NCBI GenBank assembly: GCA_013180625.2
Contig: SNVD02014879.1
Coordinates: 1 to 64,000 of the forward strand
DNA from: Boswellia sacra
Lineage: Eukaryota > Streptophyta > Magnoliopsida > Sapindales > Burseraceae
Direction: 5' to 3'
DNA: 64,000 bases
Position 1 is the stretch's first letter; each line of letters opens with the position of its first letter. Positions 1 to 10,380 of the stretch are shown here, piece after piece. The position numbers and the translations under genes are program-made. The notes below the pieces were generated by a model. It was not told where the DNA came from. It worked only from the letters and a program-made list of their open reading frames with translations, and searched no databases.

Positions 1-830
1 CAAAGGAGAACCAAAATTTGCAGAGGACGCATAACTGTCATGACTAGATATATCATAAGGTTAAAGATAAATTACAGGATCTTCATTAATGTATCATTGG
101 TATTTTGAGTAATTAATACCATATAGTTGATAAGAGATATATAATCCAAGTAATGCCATGGGCTACAGAGGATCTCGGATACATACTTATAAAAATGTCT
201 GATATCATGTTTGGGAATACGCAGGTTTATGCATCATTAAGGTACCTAATAATCCTGAGGCCAAGCATGTATTTTTCTTGTCCCTCTCACCGACATTTGT
301 TACATGAAGAAGAGCAAAAGCAAAGAGAATGTGCCATCAAGAGAAGACCAGATGACTCTCTCTATTTTGTACCTTTCAGATACAAAATCCTGGACAGCAC
401 CAAGAGGAAGGCCTACCAGCTGACAGTCGTGCGCTATTGCTGGATCACTTTATATCCCAGAACGTCAGCCTGGTAAGTGATGCCTCGTATCTTTTCTCGA
501 CTTTATTGTACTATGGTGTTTGTAGCAATAACACATTTAGAACGAAATTCAATATTACTTCACAGTTTGTAAAAAGTAATCTTTCTTATATATTCCTCTT
601 TTGCAGTACTTATCTATGCAAGCGTGCTCAAAGTGTAACAATTTCGAAGTATTCTAAAGAATTTCAAAGTGGCCCATACTATTCGAAGAAGCCAAGTCTT
701 GTGATTGCACGCTCTCGCAAGTAGGCAGAATGCAAACTCTTGTAGACAGTCAGACACAGCTGATCTTGCTGCTCACACGTGGAAGCCAGGTGAAGCAGGA
801 GCTTACTAATCCCTTAATCTGATTCTATAG
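1..830 (+). other. CNL 3'-flank exon-like module, copy 0
   Basis: This is the leftmost of five paralogous blocks. It begins inside the shared segment that elsewhere reads ATGGACCAGAATCAAATTCC, so the matching CNL lies left of the window. The order of short blocks is the same as at 10381-11340 and 52680-53640: an AAGGTAAAG-like donor, a CAGGTTTATG acceptor-like join, a piece reading KILDSTKRKAYQL, then a piece reading as amphipathic helix just before the tail. Open frames are short and stops are frequent. I read it as untranslated or decayed exons co-duplicated with the CNL, and do not recognise a protein family. Confidence 0.55.
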
Positions 831-1300
831 AAGTTGAACATTTTGAGAAGAAAATGGACAACTGGGTTCAAGTCTTTCAATCTCCTGTATGCTTTTTCAG
901 TCATTGACAAAGAAGATAAGTTGCTCTTTGTTTTCTGTTAGCCAAGATGCTGTTTGCTAGTTCTGCAAGTAGACCACAAGTCATTTTTCACTCTTAAAAG
1001 ACAAACGACAAATCATTTGTAATATGTAAATTCTAATTGGTGATAAATTGGAATACTAATCTCTCTCGTTGGTAATTTAATTTCTTTAAAAGTCCACTTA
1101 TGTCTTGGTAATAATGAAATTTGTCCCGCTCTATTTATTATTATAATATTAATCTAACAAAATATTTGATATAACATCAATCTATATTTCGAAACATTGA
1201 TTTCACTGTGTAATGTTTGAAATGTGAAGCACTAAATGATCTATTTCTTCTATACATGATTTTGTAGACCTATTTAATATTCTTATTAGTTTTTGATTTC
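831..1300. other. AT-rich tail of the 3' flank
   Basis: No gene is seen. The stretch is recognisably related to the tails after 11340, 22440, 41560 and 53640 (for example TTTGATATAACATCAATC and ATTTCACTRTGTAATG), which marks the far edge of the duplicated CNL unit. Confidence 0.5.
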
Positions 1301-1309
1301 TTTTTTTTT

Positions 1310-1790
1310 AAAGTAATCTTTCTACGAAATGTTCATACCAAAGTCTTGGCAGCTCTACACCTACTGCTCGGTGTTGTGGTTGTTTTCTAGGTTCATTACC
1401 TAAATTCAATGCCACCCTCAACAGGCCCAGTGAAAACAGTTGGTTACTACATGGGCCACGGTTAGGGTCATCCGGCCTACATCCACTAAAATTAAAGAAT
1501 GGGCCACTGATTAATGGGCCGTATAATAAAGCCAACCCAGAAAGAGAACAGAGCTCACAAAACGTCGAGGAGCAGAGCAAGAGAAGAAAGCAAATGCCAC
1601 CTGGCCAGGGCCAGGAGAATTTCCATAACGCCCCTCATCCACAACGAAAATGTCCCTCAGCCTAATTTCAGTTTCTCGCAGGCCCCCAAAACGGCTACTA
1701 AATTCCCATATGCTTCGGCCAAATTGAAGGGAATAGAGACAAACAGGAGAAAAGGACCATGATTGAAAGATTGATCAAATGAATGCTTGT
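1310..1790. promoter_or_regulatory. Conserved GC-richer block with clustered TGGGCC (site II) motifs, copy 1
   Basis: This block stands out from AT-rich surroundings and is repeated, diverged, at 22790-23170. It holds four TGGGCC/GGCCCA motifs at 1434-1439, 1452-1457, 1500-1505 and 1515-1520. TGGGCC is the site II element bound by TCP factors, typical of plant housekeeping promoters. The following part (GAGGAGCAGAGCAA, AAACGGCTACTAAATTCCCA) is also kept in both copies. No convincing downstream reading frame is seen, so this may be the orphaned promoter and leader of a lost gene. Confidence 0.4.
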
Positions 1791-3470
1791 GTCTGGTGTT
1801 ATATTAAAGCAGGGGCACTTTGATTGTTTTTTTTTTTTTTTTTGGGTGGGTTGAATAATTTTTTAAGAAAAATTGGTAAACCTCAACGGTCGAAGGGATT
1901 TTATTAATTGAAGAAAATAAACCTAGTTAAGAGAGACACATTAAATATTAAACTATAATAAATATTATTTAAAAAAAGGGACAAAATATATTGAGGTAAT
2001 TCTTACAAAATCTTATGTGTAATAGGGATTGATGAAGTAGAAAATTATTATTTTAATAATTAGAAAAAGGAGAAAAAATTACTTGAAACGCTTATATGAA
2101 GAGCATAATTTAGGAAGTCTAATATAACTTATAGAGTATAATGTTATTTATAAGAGAATATATCAAATTAGAAATAAATTATATATAAATTTATTCTAAA
2201 ATTTTTGGGGTCGGCTATTTAATGAAAAATAAATTAGAGTTTGAATGGAAATACAATCAAAGTTGATTGAAACACTTTTGGTTTTCTGTAAACTCAACCT
2301 GTGCTTTCCAGTTTCCACCCTCGTCCTTCCGCCTGTATCAAAATATACAATTATTAGATGACCATGTATCTACATGACATTCAGGGGAGCTTAAAGGATA
2401 TTATATGAATATTCTTTTATCGGATTTACATATATGTACTCGTGGTGAGAGTTAAGATTTAAATTCCAACTCATATGGTTCATTTTTTTCGCATAATGAT
2501 TGAATTGAATCCGATTTTCTAATACAATTTATGTATTAATAAGATAGGAAAGTTTTTCTACAGATGCATAGAAAGACAGGGAAAAAGCAAAATAAAAAGT
2601 GGACGATGAAGATGAATTGAGCTGACTAGTTGATGTAGTCAATAAGATGGGTCCATATTACAGGAGGAGATGCTAATTTTTCCATGGAGGAATTAAAAGC
2701 AAAATTAATAATTGTATATTGGGGAAAGATTGATGAGTGTTGATCCTTTGGAAGAGGTGATCAACTAGTCAAAGTCATTATATAATTCGCAGCATGTTTC
2801 GTCATAAGCAGTATGCTGCTGAGGAACCTGATGATAACATTTGATAGTTGAATTTTTGTGATAACTTTATCAGGAATTTGTTTGGTCTTTTTTTCTTTTT
2901 TTTTGGGGATGCCTATAGGCTTTTTAGTTTATATAAATGGAAATATAAATAAAGGGTACTATTATAAACTTTTATTTTTATTATAAAAATCATTAAATCA
3001 CCTCAAAAATTATGTTAAAATAATTATTCAAGTGATGCATTCAAGTGATATTGAGAACAAAAGCATAAAATTATAAGATTATGCATCGCTTTTCATATTA
3101 AAATAATTAATTCCATGTCACTAGCACGCGATCAAGGTCCACGTTTCAATTATTTGTAATGAAATAATCCTGCAGATACCAAGGGAACATTTAAGAAATG
3201 AAGAAACAAACAAACAAACAAACAAATAAATACCTGGCAGGTAATTATCGTATATTATTGATTTGACAGTTTCGTGAAAATAAAAGATGAAACATTAATT
3301 TATTCTTCGGTCTTCATTCCGTGATGTTAAGTTAAACCACAAATTTTTATTAAAAGCATCAGATAGGGGAGATGAAGTCATTTCACAAGCATAAACGCTG
3401 CTTGTTCTGAAGCATTTCGATTGAATCGAATGCTTATAATAGTATTTATTGAGATATATAGGAAAGTTTT
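1791..3470. other. Intergenic DNA, no gene seen
   Basis: AT-rich sequence with a T-run near 1828 and short simple repeats such as (AAAC)n near 3207-3230. Much of it (1860-2830) aligns by eye with 23210-24180, showing that the 5' flanks of A and C come from a shared duplication. One copy of the dispersed flank repeat lies at about 2560-2830. Confidence 0.5.
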
Positions 3471-3720
3471 CGGAGATGACACAACAATCTTCGAATTATT
3501 TAGTAAGTGTAGAGGAAGAGCACAATCGGGAGCGAAATAAATCGATGGATTGATAGAGTCAAGATGGAGATAACAAAATAAAATAAAATCAACCATGAAG
3601 AAAAATAAAATCAGCTGGTCAAGTCATGTCATAATGTTCCCATTGTGAGTGTGGAGATTTTAAACAAATACAAATACACGTAAGAAAAATGACTTCCACA
3701 TTGATATCGCTTCTCCTTCC

Positions 3721-3915
3721 CAGAAATTTCGCTTCATCAACTCAAGATTTTCGTGATCAAGTGTCCAACACAATTTTTGATGTCTTATATGTATAGTGGG
3801 CCATCGTACGGTGGGAAAAGCCAATTTTTTTGGAAGCTTTTAAAATGAGGAGAAAATACGTGCACCTCTTAACACTATAATCGAGATCGAGTTGAAAATG
3901 TAAGCAAAAGTCTTG
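3721..3915 (+). repeat. Direct repeat, copy 1 (partner at 4430)
   Basis: About 195 bp, from CAGAAATTTCG through a central TATAGTGGGCCATCGTAC to GTAAGCAAAAGTCTT, is repeated at 4430-4625. A more diverged third copy lies at about 24520-24665. No coding potential is seen. Confidence 0.7.
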
Positions 3916-4188
3916 AATTTTGTCATACTACAGATGTTATATCCATATAATAATTATATATTCTATATAAAAATTATAGACATATTATAAAAGTTAAAAA
4001 TAAATAAATAAAAATTGTATGTAAAAAATCATAAATAAAAAATATATAAAAATCATAAATACTAATTTTTTTACTCGTTTACGATTTTTAAATATATATT
4101 TATGATTTTTATATATTACAATAAAACTGTGGCATGTAACATGACTCGAAAGCCTTTAAACTAGATAAGATTTTGCGGAAAAACTAGA

Positions 4189-4214
4189 GTGCTGCATGTG
4201 CACCCATGCAGCAC
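4189..4214. repeat. Perfect 10-bp inverted repeat, 6-nt loop
   Basis: GTGCTGCATG (4189-4198) and CATGCAGCAC (4205-4214) form a perfect stem around a 6-nt loop. It is preceded by GGAAAAACTAGA, the same lead-in as the second hairpin at 4322. Confidence 0.75.
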
Positions 4215-4321
4215 TGCATATAAGGGTCAAAGTGTTAATTTTTGAAATTTTTGGGTCTAGAGGAATTAACTCAAATCTAGGGTTAACTGAAATTCCATGA
4301 CATTTCCGGAAAAACTAGAGT

Positions 4322-4349
4322 GCAGCGGCTGCACCCATGAAGCCGCTGC
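4322..4349. repeat. Perfect 9-bp inverted repeat, 10-nt loop
   Basis: GCAGCGGCT (4322-4330) pairs with AGCCGCTGC (4341-4349). The lead-in GGAAAAACTAGAGTGC matches the first hairpin 130 bp upstream, and both loops contain GCACC; the stems differ. Confidence 0.75.
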
Positions 4350-4429
4350 TTTCAAGGAAACGTGGGTGGAAAAGTTGTGTTTACGACTTTTCCATCCCGG
4401 TAAAACTCGTAAAAGGCAGCCGCGTACCC

Positions 4430-4625
4430 AGAAATTTCGTTTCATCAACTTATTATTGTCATGATCAAGTCTCCAACACAATTTTAGATGTCTTATATGT
4501 ATAGTGGGCCATCGTACAGTGGGAAGAGCCAAAATTTTTTTTGGAAGCTTTTAAAACGAGGCGAAAATACGTGCACCTCGTAACACTATAATCGAGGTCG
4601 AGTTAAAGATATAAGCAAAAGTCTT
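4430..4625 (+). repeat. Direct repeat, copy 2 (partner at 3721)
   Basis: Second copy of the 195-bp repeat. It is directly followed by another copy of the dispersed flank repeat (4625-4800), which ends in the GGGTCCATATTA segment typical of CNL 5' flanks here. Confidence 0.7.
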
Positions 4626-4800
4626 TGAATTAGATAAGATTTTGAGAGGAAAAGCTAAAGAGAAGGTGAAAGATGGGGGAATAGAATTGAAGTGATGGGC
4701 TGACATAGTCAAGATGGGTCCATATTATCGCAGCAGCACATGGACAGATTGAGACTTTGATATTATACAGGTAATCAAGTGGTGGCTTTGTGAAGATATT

Positions 4801-5317
4801 TTAAAATAATATTATACTTTTGAAATTTTTCTTAAATTAAATTTATTTTATATTAATTTAAATATCATTGTATAATTCTATTTGCAATTATTTATTAATT
4901 TTAATTTGAAATTCGAAACATAAATGATATAACCCTATAGTTATATTATTTAGTAATTGTAGCGATCAAAACTTCAATTTTATATGGTTGCCTTCTATTC
5001 GCATTCAGGAGAGCGCGTCAACATTGGTATGCTCGTATCAATAATTAAAGGTGTGAATTGACCTTATAAGTGAAGCTAAGCTGGAATAGGAGACGTAAAA
5101 ATAATCTTGAACTATTTGAGAAGTTTAGGGTGAAAGTAACTCTCATTAATTCATACTTGTAATTACCACTTCCATTTTAAACGATTCCTTTTACACACCA
5201 AACTCCAAGAAAGCCAATGAACATTATACAGTTTTTTTGGTGAAACGTCCACCTCAATTTTTTTTTTCTTTCGATAAGGTTGCTATCTTATCGAATTGAA
5301 ACAGTTCTGATGACAAT
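4801..5317. other. Upstream region of CNL A
   Basis: AT-rich DNA without a gene. From about 5140 to the ATG it closely matches the stretches before C (35875-36215) and D (46735-47088), so it is probably the shared CNL promoter. No clear TATA box was chosen. Confidence 0.45.
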
Positions 5318-5323
5318 TTGACC
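5318..5323 (+). promoter_or_regulatory. W-box TTGACC upstream of CNL A
   Basis: TTGACC, a WRKY-factor binding core, lies 165 bp before the ATG in the context CAATTTGACC. The same context occurs before B, C and D. Positional conservation is seen directly; regulatory function is inferred. Confidence 0.45.
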
Positions 5324-5482
5324 GTTTGGTGAAAATCAATTATCAATCAATTAGTATACAGTAGGATATTCGAATTGAAACGACGCCAACAATTTCACAA
5401 AATCATTTTTAAGCGCATATCTGATATCAACTTCTTTTCTTATCCTATCTTGCAACTCTCTATTTACCATCTGATTCCGAGA

Positions 5483-8347
5483 ATGGCGGCCGAAGCAATT
5501 CTTTCCGTTGTCTTGGAGCAGCTTGCTACCATCACTATTGAGGAGGCACGAAAAGAGATCAGCCTAGTTGGGGATGTCAAGAAAGAACTGAAAAAGCTTA
5601 CCAGCAATTTTCAAGCTATCAAAGCCGTGCTCGTTGATGCTGAGCAGAGGCAAGTGAAGGAGGAAAGTGTGAGATTTTGGTTAGATCAACTCAAAGACAT
5701 ATCCTACGACATGGAGGATGTGTTGGATGAGTGGAACACTCAAATCGTGAAATTGCAAATCGGGGGAGGCCATGAAGATTCTAATCATCTCTTCTCTAAG
5801 AAGAAGGTATGTTTCTGCCTTCCCTCTCCCTGCTTTAGTATCAAACAAGTTGCTTTACGTCGCGACATTGCCCTCAAGATAAATGAAATAAATGAAAATC
5901 TCGAGGATATTTCCAAACGAAAGGATATGTTCAAATTTGAAGTGAGTAGGAGTAATGAAAAACCAAATAGAGAAGAAACTACCTCTTTAATTGATGTGTC
6001 TGACATAAGCGGTAGAGATTTTGAGAAGAAGACTTTAGTGGACATGTTGTTGTCTGAGAGTAGTGATCCACAACAAGGCCTCCGTGTCATCTCAATTGTA
6101 GGCATGGGCGGGATTGGAAAAACCACCCTTGCTCAACTTGCCTACAAGGATGATCAAATTATAAGAAACTTTGGTGATGAAAATCTAGTTTGGGTGTGTG
6201 TCTCAGATCCTTTTGATAAATCCAAGATTGTCAAAGCTATTCTTGAATCTTTTAAAAGAGACATCTCAAATTTAACTACATTTGAATCTCTTTTAAAAGA
6301 AGTTAGAAAATCTGCTGCAGAAAGGAAGTTTTTTCTTGTTTTAGATGATGTTTGGACAGAGAACTACACTGAATGGGAACCATTATACAAATGTTTAAAA
6401 AATGGTCTCCCAGGAAGTAAAATTTTGGTTACCACACGTATGGAAACAGTTGCCCGCACAATGAATTCGTATTCATCTGACATTTTAAATATTAAGGAAT
6501 TGTCCAATGATGAATGTTGGTCATTGTTTAAAAGGTTAGCTTTTTTTGATAGGGCACCTGATGAATGTGAAAATTTAGAAGAAACTGGTAGAAAAATTGT
6601 GAGCAAGTGTAAGGGCTTGCCTCTTGCTGCAAAGACTATGGGGAGTCTCTTACGGCATAAAAAAACTAGAGAAGAATGGCAATTAATCTTAGATGATGAA
6701 ATGTGGAAATTAGAATCATTTGAAAGAGGTATTTTTCCTCCTCTTTTGTTGAGTTACAATGATTTACCTCCTATGGTAAAATCATGTTTTGTATATTGTG
6801 CCATCTTTCCAAAGGATTGGGAACTAGATAAAAATGAATTAATTCATCTGTGGATGGCTCAAGGCTATTTGCCATCAAATCAAAATAGAGAGATGGAGGC
6901 AATTGATAAGGAATATTTTGAAATCTTAGCTACTCGATCTTTCTTTCAAGATTTCAAAAAAGATGTGTATAATGATACTATAAACTGTAAAATGCATGAT
7001 ATTGTGCATGATGTCGCATTATTTCTCTCTCGAAAAGAATGTCTTATGCTTGAAAACAATGATTCTAAAAAATCGAGTGTGGACTTTTCTCATGATAAAA
7101 CTCGTCATTTAATGCTTACCATGAGTGAAGTGGGAAATTACCCTATCCTTAGAGCTAATCTGAAAAAGTTGCGTACCCTCTTAATTTCTCATAATTTATC
7201 TCACAATTTAGACTCAAATAAGTACGATCAGTTCCCATTAAACATGGAGCAATTAACTCATTTAAGGACATTGAGGTTTGACTGTGATTTGGTTAAACAG
7301 ATTCCAAGAGAAATCACAAAATTGACGTACTTGAGATATCTTCATTTATTTGTTAGAGGGCGCATGAAAGCATTGCCTGACGCCTCATGTAAGTTATATA
7401 ATTTACAAACTTCAAGGGTTGAAGGTTATGGTTTGGAAAGATTACCTCTCTGGATGGAAAAGTTAATTAAACTAAGGCATCTATTAATCTCACGGTGTTA
7501 TGATCTAAGGTGCATGCCTAAGGGAATTGAGAAATTAACTTCTCTTCAAACATTAAAAGATTTTATTGTTAATGGTAGTGATGATGACGATAAGGCGTGT
7601 ACACTTGAAGCTCTAAAAAATCTGAATCAGCTTAGAGGATCTCTGTATATATATGGGCTGGGAAACGTAAAAGATGCGAATGAGATTAAGAAGGCCCAAT
7701 TTTCGAACAAAAAAAAGTTGGTTGAATTGCGTTTAAACTTCATGGGAAGGGTGGTTGGTGACGATAACCATGAAATACTCCTCAAAGCCTTTCAACCACC
7801 TCCTCCTAATTTAGAGGCTTTACGGATAATTTTGTACAGAGGCAACATTGGATCCCCCAATTGGATGATGTCCGTAAGCACACTGAAGAAATTAGTTCTT
7901 TGGAAGTGTGGGAATTGGGAGTGTTTGCCTCCTTTAGGAAACTGGCCGTACCTTGAGTCACTTGAGATAGGTATTATGATGAGCATAAAGAGAGTGGGTA
8001 ATGAATTCTTGGGTGTAGAAAGTCGTCGTTCATCATCATCATCATCTTCTTCAAACATTATTATCTTTCCCAAATTGAAATCTCTTATATTCTCTGATAT
8101 GGAAAATTGGGAAGAATGGGACTATGGGATTAGAAGGAAAGATGGAGAAGGTATTACAATCATGCCACATCTTCGATCCTTGACATTTGATGGCTGCCTC
8201 CAACTAAGAGTATTTCCAGAAGAGCTTTTTCAGAGGCCGTCGTTGGAGGACTTGAATATAGTGGACTCGAGCGATATTTTAGAGGAACGATATGAAGAAT
8301 GGAGCAATAGAAGGAACTCCCAGTTACAAAAACAAAAGTTTTTGTAA
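5483..8347 (+). CDS. CNL disease-resistance protein A (RGA-like)
   Basis: Intracellular immune receptor of the CC-NB-ARC-LRR class, expected to sense pathogen effectors from the cytosol. The 954-residue frame has no stop. The Rx-type N-terminal domain carries MEDVLDEW (about 77-84, the EDVID position). NB-ARC motifs are GMGGIGKTT (207-215), LVLDDVW (285-291), GSKILVTTR (311-319), GLPLAA (378-383), CFVYCAIFPKD (435-445) and MHD (504-506). About 400 residues of LRR follow. I chose the ATG at 5483 because MAAEAIL aligns with all paralogues; the frame is open upstream without an in-frame ATG that paralogues share. Unusual points: a run of eight serines near residue 855, and a C-terminal tail (SQLQKQKFL) absent from C and D that arises at a deletion and hairpin junction. 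Length is typical of the family. Confidence 0.95.
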   Translation: MAAEAILSVVLEQLATITIEEARKEISLVGDVKKELKKLTSNFQAIKAVLVDAEQRQVKEESVRFWLDQLKDISYDMEDVLDEWNTQIVKLQIGGGHEDSNHLFSKKKVCFCLPSPCFSIKQVALRRDIALKINEINENLEDISKRKDMFKFEVSRSNEKPNREETTSLIDVSDISGRDFEKKTLVDMLLSESSDPQQGLRVISIVGMGGIGKTTLAQLAYKDDQIIRNFGDENLVWVCVSDPFDKSKIVKAILESFKRDISNLTTFESLLKEVRKSAAERKFFLVLDDVWTENYTEWEPLYKCLKNGLPGSKILVTTRMETVARTMNSYSSDILNIKELSNDECWSLFKRLAFFDRAPDECENLEETGRKIVSKCKGLPLAAKTMGSLLRHKKTREEWQLILDDEMWKLESFERGIFPPLLLSYNDLPPMVKSCFVYCAIFPKDWELDKNELIHLWMAQGYLPSNQNREMEAIDKEYFEILATRSFFQDFKKDVYNDTINCKMHDIVHDVALFLSRKECLMLENNDSKKSSVDFSHDKTRHLMLTMSEVGNYPILRANLKKLRTLLISHNLSHNLDSNKYDQFPLNMEQLTHLRTLRFDCDLVKQIPREITKLTYLRYLHLFVRGRMKALPDASCKLYNLQTSRVEGYGLERLPLWMEKLIKLRHLLISRCYDLRCMPKGIEKLTSLQTLKDFIVNGSDDDDKACTLEALKNLNQLRGSLYIYGLGNVKDANEIKKAQFSNKKKLVELRLNFMGRVVGDDNHEILLKAFQPPPPNLEALRIILYRGNIGSPNWMMSVSTLKKLVLWKCGNWECLPPLGNWPYLESLEIGIMMSIKRVGNEFLGVESRRSSSSSSSSNIIIFPKLKSLIFSDMENWEEWDYGIRRKDGEGITIMPHLRSLTFDGCLQLRVFPEELFQRPSLEDLNIVDSSDILEERYEEWSNRRNSQLQKQKFL
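8040..8060 (+). repeat. Serine-codon (TCA/TCT) microsatellite in the LRR
   Basis: TCATCATCATCATCATC-type repeat gives SSSSSSSS in A. The same site reads SSSLSSSS in C, SSSLSSS in D and SSLSSS in B, so its length varies among the paralogues. Confidence 0.75.
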
Positions 8348-8350
8348 CTG
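8321..8350. repeat. Perfect 13-bp hairpin spanning the stop codon of CNL A
   Basis: CAGTTACAAAAAC (8321-8333) and GTTTTTGTAACTG (8338-8350) are exact inverse complements around loop AAAA. The stop codon TAA (8345-8347) lies in the right arm. Paralogues have only the right-arm-like sequence (AGTTTTACTAACTG), about 590 bp after their stops. Confidence 0.9.
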
Positions 8351-10380
8351 CTTCAACTCTGTCTCAGTTTTCTTCCTTCAAGGTACAGTTAAATTAACAT
8401 TTATATTATGTGAATTGGAGAGTTACTTTAACTACCATGTACACGATGTGCAGTAAAGAAGAGTGGGTGATGAGAAGGGATTAGCCCAATGCACCACTAA
8501 ATAATTGAATTTATATGGTGCAGTCACTAATTCCATTTTTTTTCTTCTGCAGCTGTTTGCCTTTACAATGAAAAACAAATAATGTCATTGACAATATTGT
8601 GCAGTTTGGACTAAAGACTGTGGTCTTTATGGAAAACAAAAATATGAAGGTGAAGCCAACCATCTGCACTTGTGTATATTTTCTGCACTAGGAACCATGC
8701 TACCAGGTTTTGCATTCTCTGAAACAAACTTTTCAATCTTAGTCTCTGAATGGACCTTTTCTCAGGAGTTTAAATATGACAGGAAAAGGTACTGGATTCC
8801 AAAGGCTTCTCCTGTGGCCAGTGTTTCTTTCAATGAGAAGAGCTAAACAAAGAAGATGTGAACGGCAAGAAGAAATGATGATGTTGCTCTGCTTTCAAAG
8901 ACCAAAGGCACTACCAGATCATCTCGGTGAGAATATAACTCTCATGTCACACCTATTCATTGGTCACAAGATTCGCAATCACAATGTGATATATAAGGGG
9001 ATAGGATATCCATTGTTTTATTCTGCTTTTATTTTGAAAATTATGCAGTTCGACTAAATCCATGATCTATACAGGAAATGCTAATGCCAAGTGAAGGGAA
9101 GCATGGAAGGATACATCATCAGCAGGCTGATGGGAGTGCTTTCATTTATTTTATCATTGGACATAGAATTCCAAGCATTTCACTGTACATTTTGAATAGG
9201 TTGGAGCAATCAATTCTACAGCCAGCATGATGAACAATGGCCAATATTTAGGTAGAATCACTCTCTAAGAACCTCTGTACCAGATATGGAATTATTAAAA
9301 TGACATCTTGATAAGATAATCCTGACTTTTCCACTATTAAAAAGTAAAGGAAAGCGTAATCTTTTTTCCAAGCTTTAAAAACTATAGGCCTAGCATATAT
9401 AAATCAACATATATTAGTAAAGGACTCAAAAATGCTAGATGTTCTTTCTTTGACATGGAAATAAAAAAATTCCTTATTTAGTGTATTCTTTTTTGCAGGT
9501 CAAATGAAGAAAATGTTTCAAATGGTAGGGGAGGCATTCTTTATGATAAAATGGAAGACTAGGTAACATTTTCAGATACAGAGTATGATTGGTCTTATTA
9601 TTTCCTTTCCTTTCCTTCAGGCATGGCATGTAACAGAATATCAAGGAAGCCAGCTATTCCTTATGCACTGCTTATGGTTTCTGTCGCTAAATTTGACAGC
9701 TGATCAATTGCAGAACAGAAAATTTGGTTGACAATACCTCAAAACCAATATTGCTCTCACTGTGATGGTGTGTGGGAGTAAAGCTAGGCAAATGGATTTT
9801 ATTGTCCAATGTAATTTTTTTCAAAATGTATCCATTTTTTTATTATGTATCTTTGACAAGCCATGTTTTAACTTTCAACTTTTTCTTTAGAAAAGTGACT
9901 GTTATGGCACACTCACAGCCAATGGCAACATTGCAAGAGAAAGCAAACTGTCATGCCACATTTTCACACACTGTGAAAAAGGTCAAGAAGTCACCTAAGT
10001 TTGTTGTTGATTAGAGCTGCAGAAGTATTTTTAAGAGAATAAGCACTTCTAATAGAAGTTTTGACACAAAGTAAAAATATGTTATTGTTGTCAATTTTGT
10101 ATGCACTGACTGTATACTTGAGTGTGTCCCTTTTTCCAGGTATCCTTCTTATGGGTTTTGTCACTTGAAAAGGCATTGTGAACTTGTCAATGCCTACATT
10201 CCAGCTGAAAGACAGAAGTTGAATCAATGCAAATGATGCAAGTGCAACATCAAACTAGGCAAGTGGCTTTGAGTATCTTGTTAACTTCTGTCATTATAAG
10301 GTTTATATATATTGAGTTTTCAATCTATGACAAGTTTATTTCCCCTTTTTTTCCCTTTTCCTTTTATTTATTTGTCTATG
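8348..10380 (+). other. 3' flank of CNL A with conserved exon-like blocks
   Basis: No protein gene is supported. The stretch matches the flank of D (50505-52680) closely. Repeated donor-like and acceptor-like joins flank conserved blocks, such as CTTCAAGGTACAG near 8382, TTTTGCAGGTC near 9496 and CTTTTTCCAGG near 10139. This fits a long CNL 3' UTR with several introns, or a decayed neighbour gene. Relative to C and D, the first 590 bp of 3' flank are missing here. Confidence 0.45.

Noticed and set aside
5375..5482. N-terminal extension of CNL A upstream of MAAEAIL
   Set aside because: The extended frame begins at TTG, has no in-frame ATG and is not shared by B; the MAAEAIL start is shared by all four genes.
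5807..5853. Intron-like GTATGT...TTTAG inside the CC domain of all CNLs (also 13868, 36540 and 47412)
   Set aside because: The span is about 40 nt or less, too short for a plant intron, and the frame is open through it and encodes a conserved CFCLPSPCF segment.
5785..6126. 113-codon minus-strand frames opposite the NB-ARC region (also 36518-36859 and 47391-47732)
   Set aside because: They are antisense shadows of the conserved coding sequence, recurring because the sense strand is conserved.
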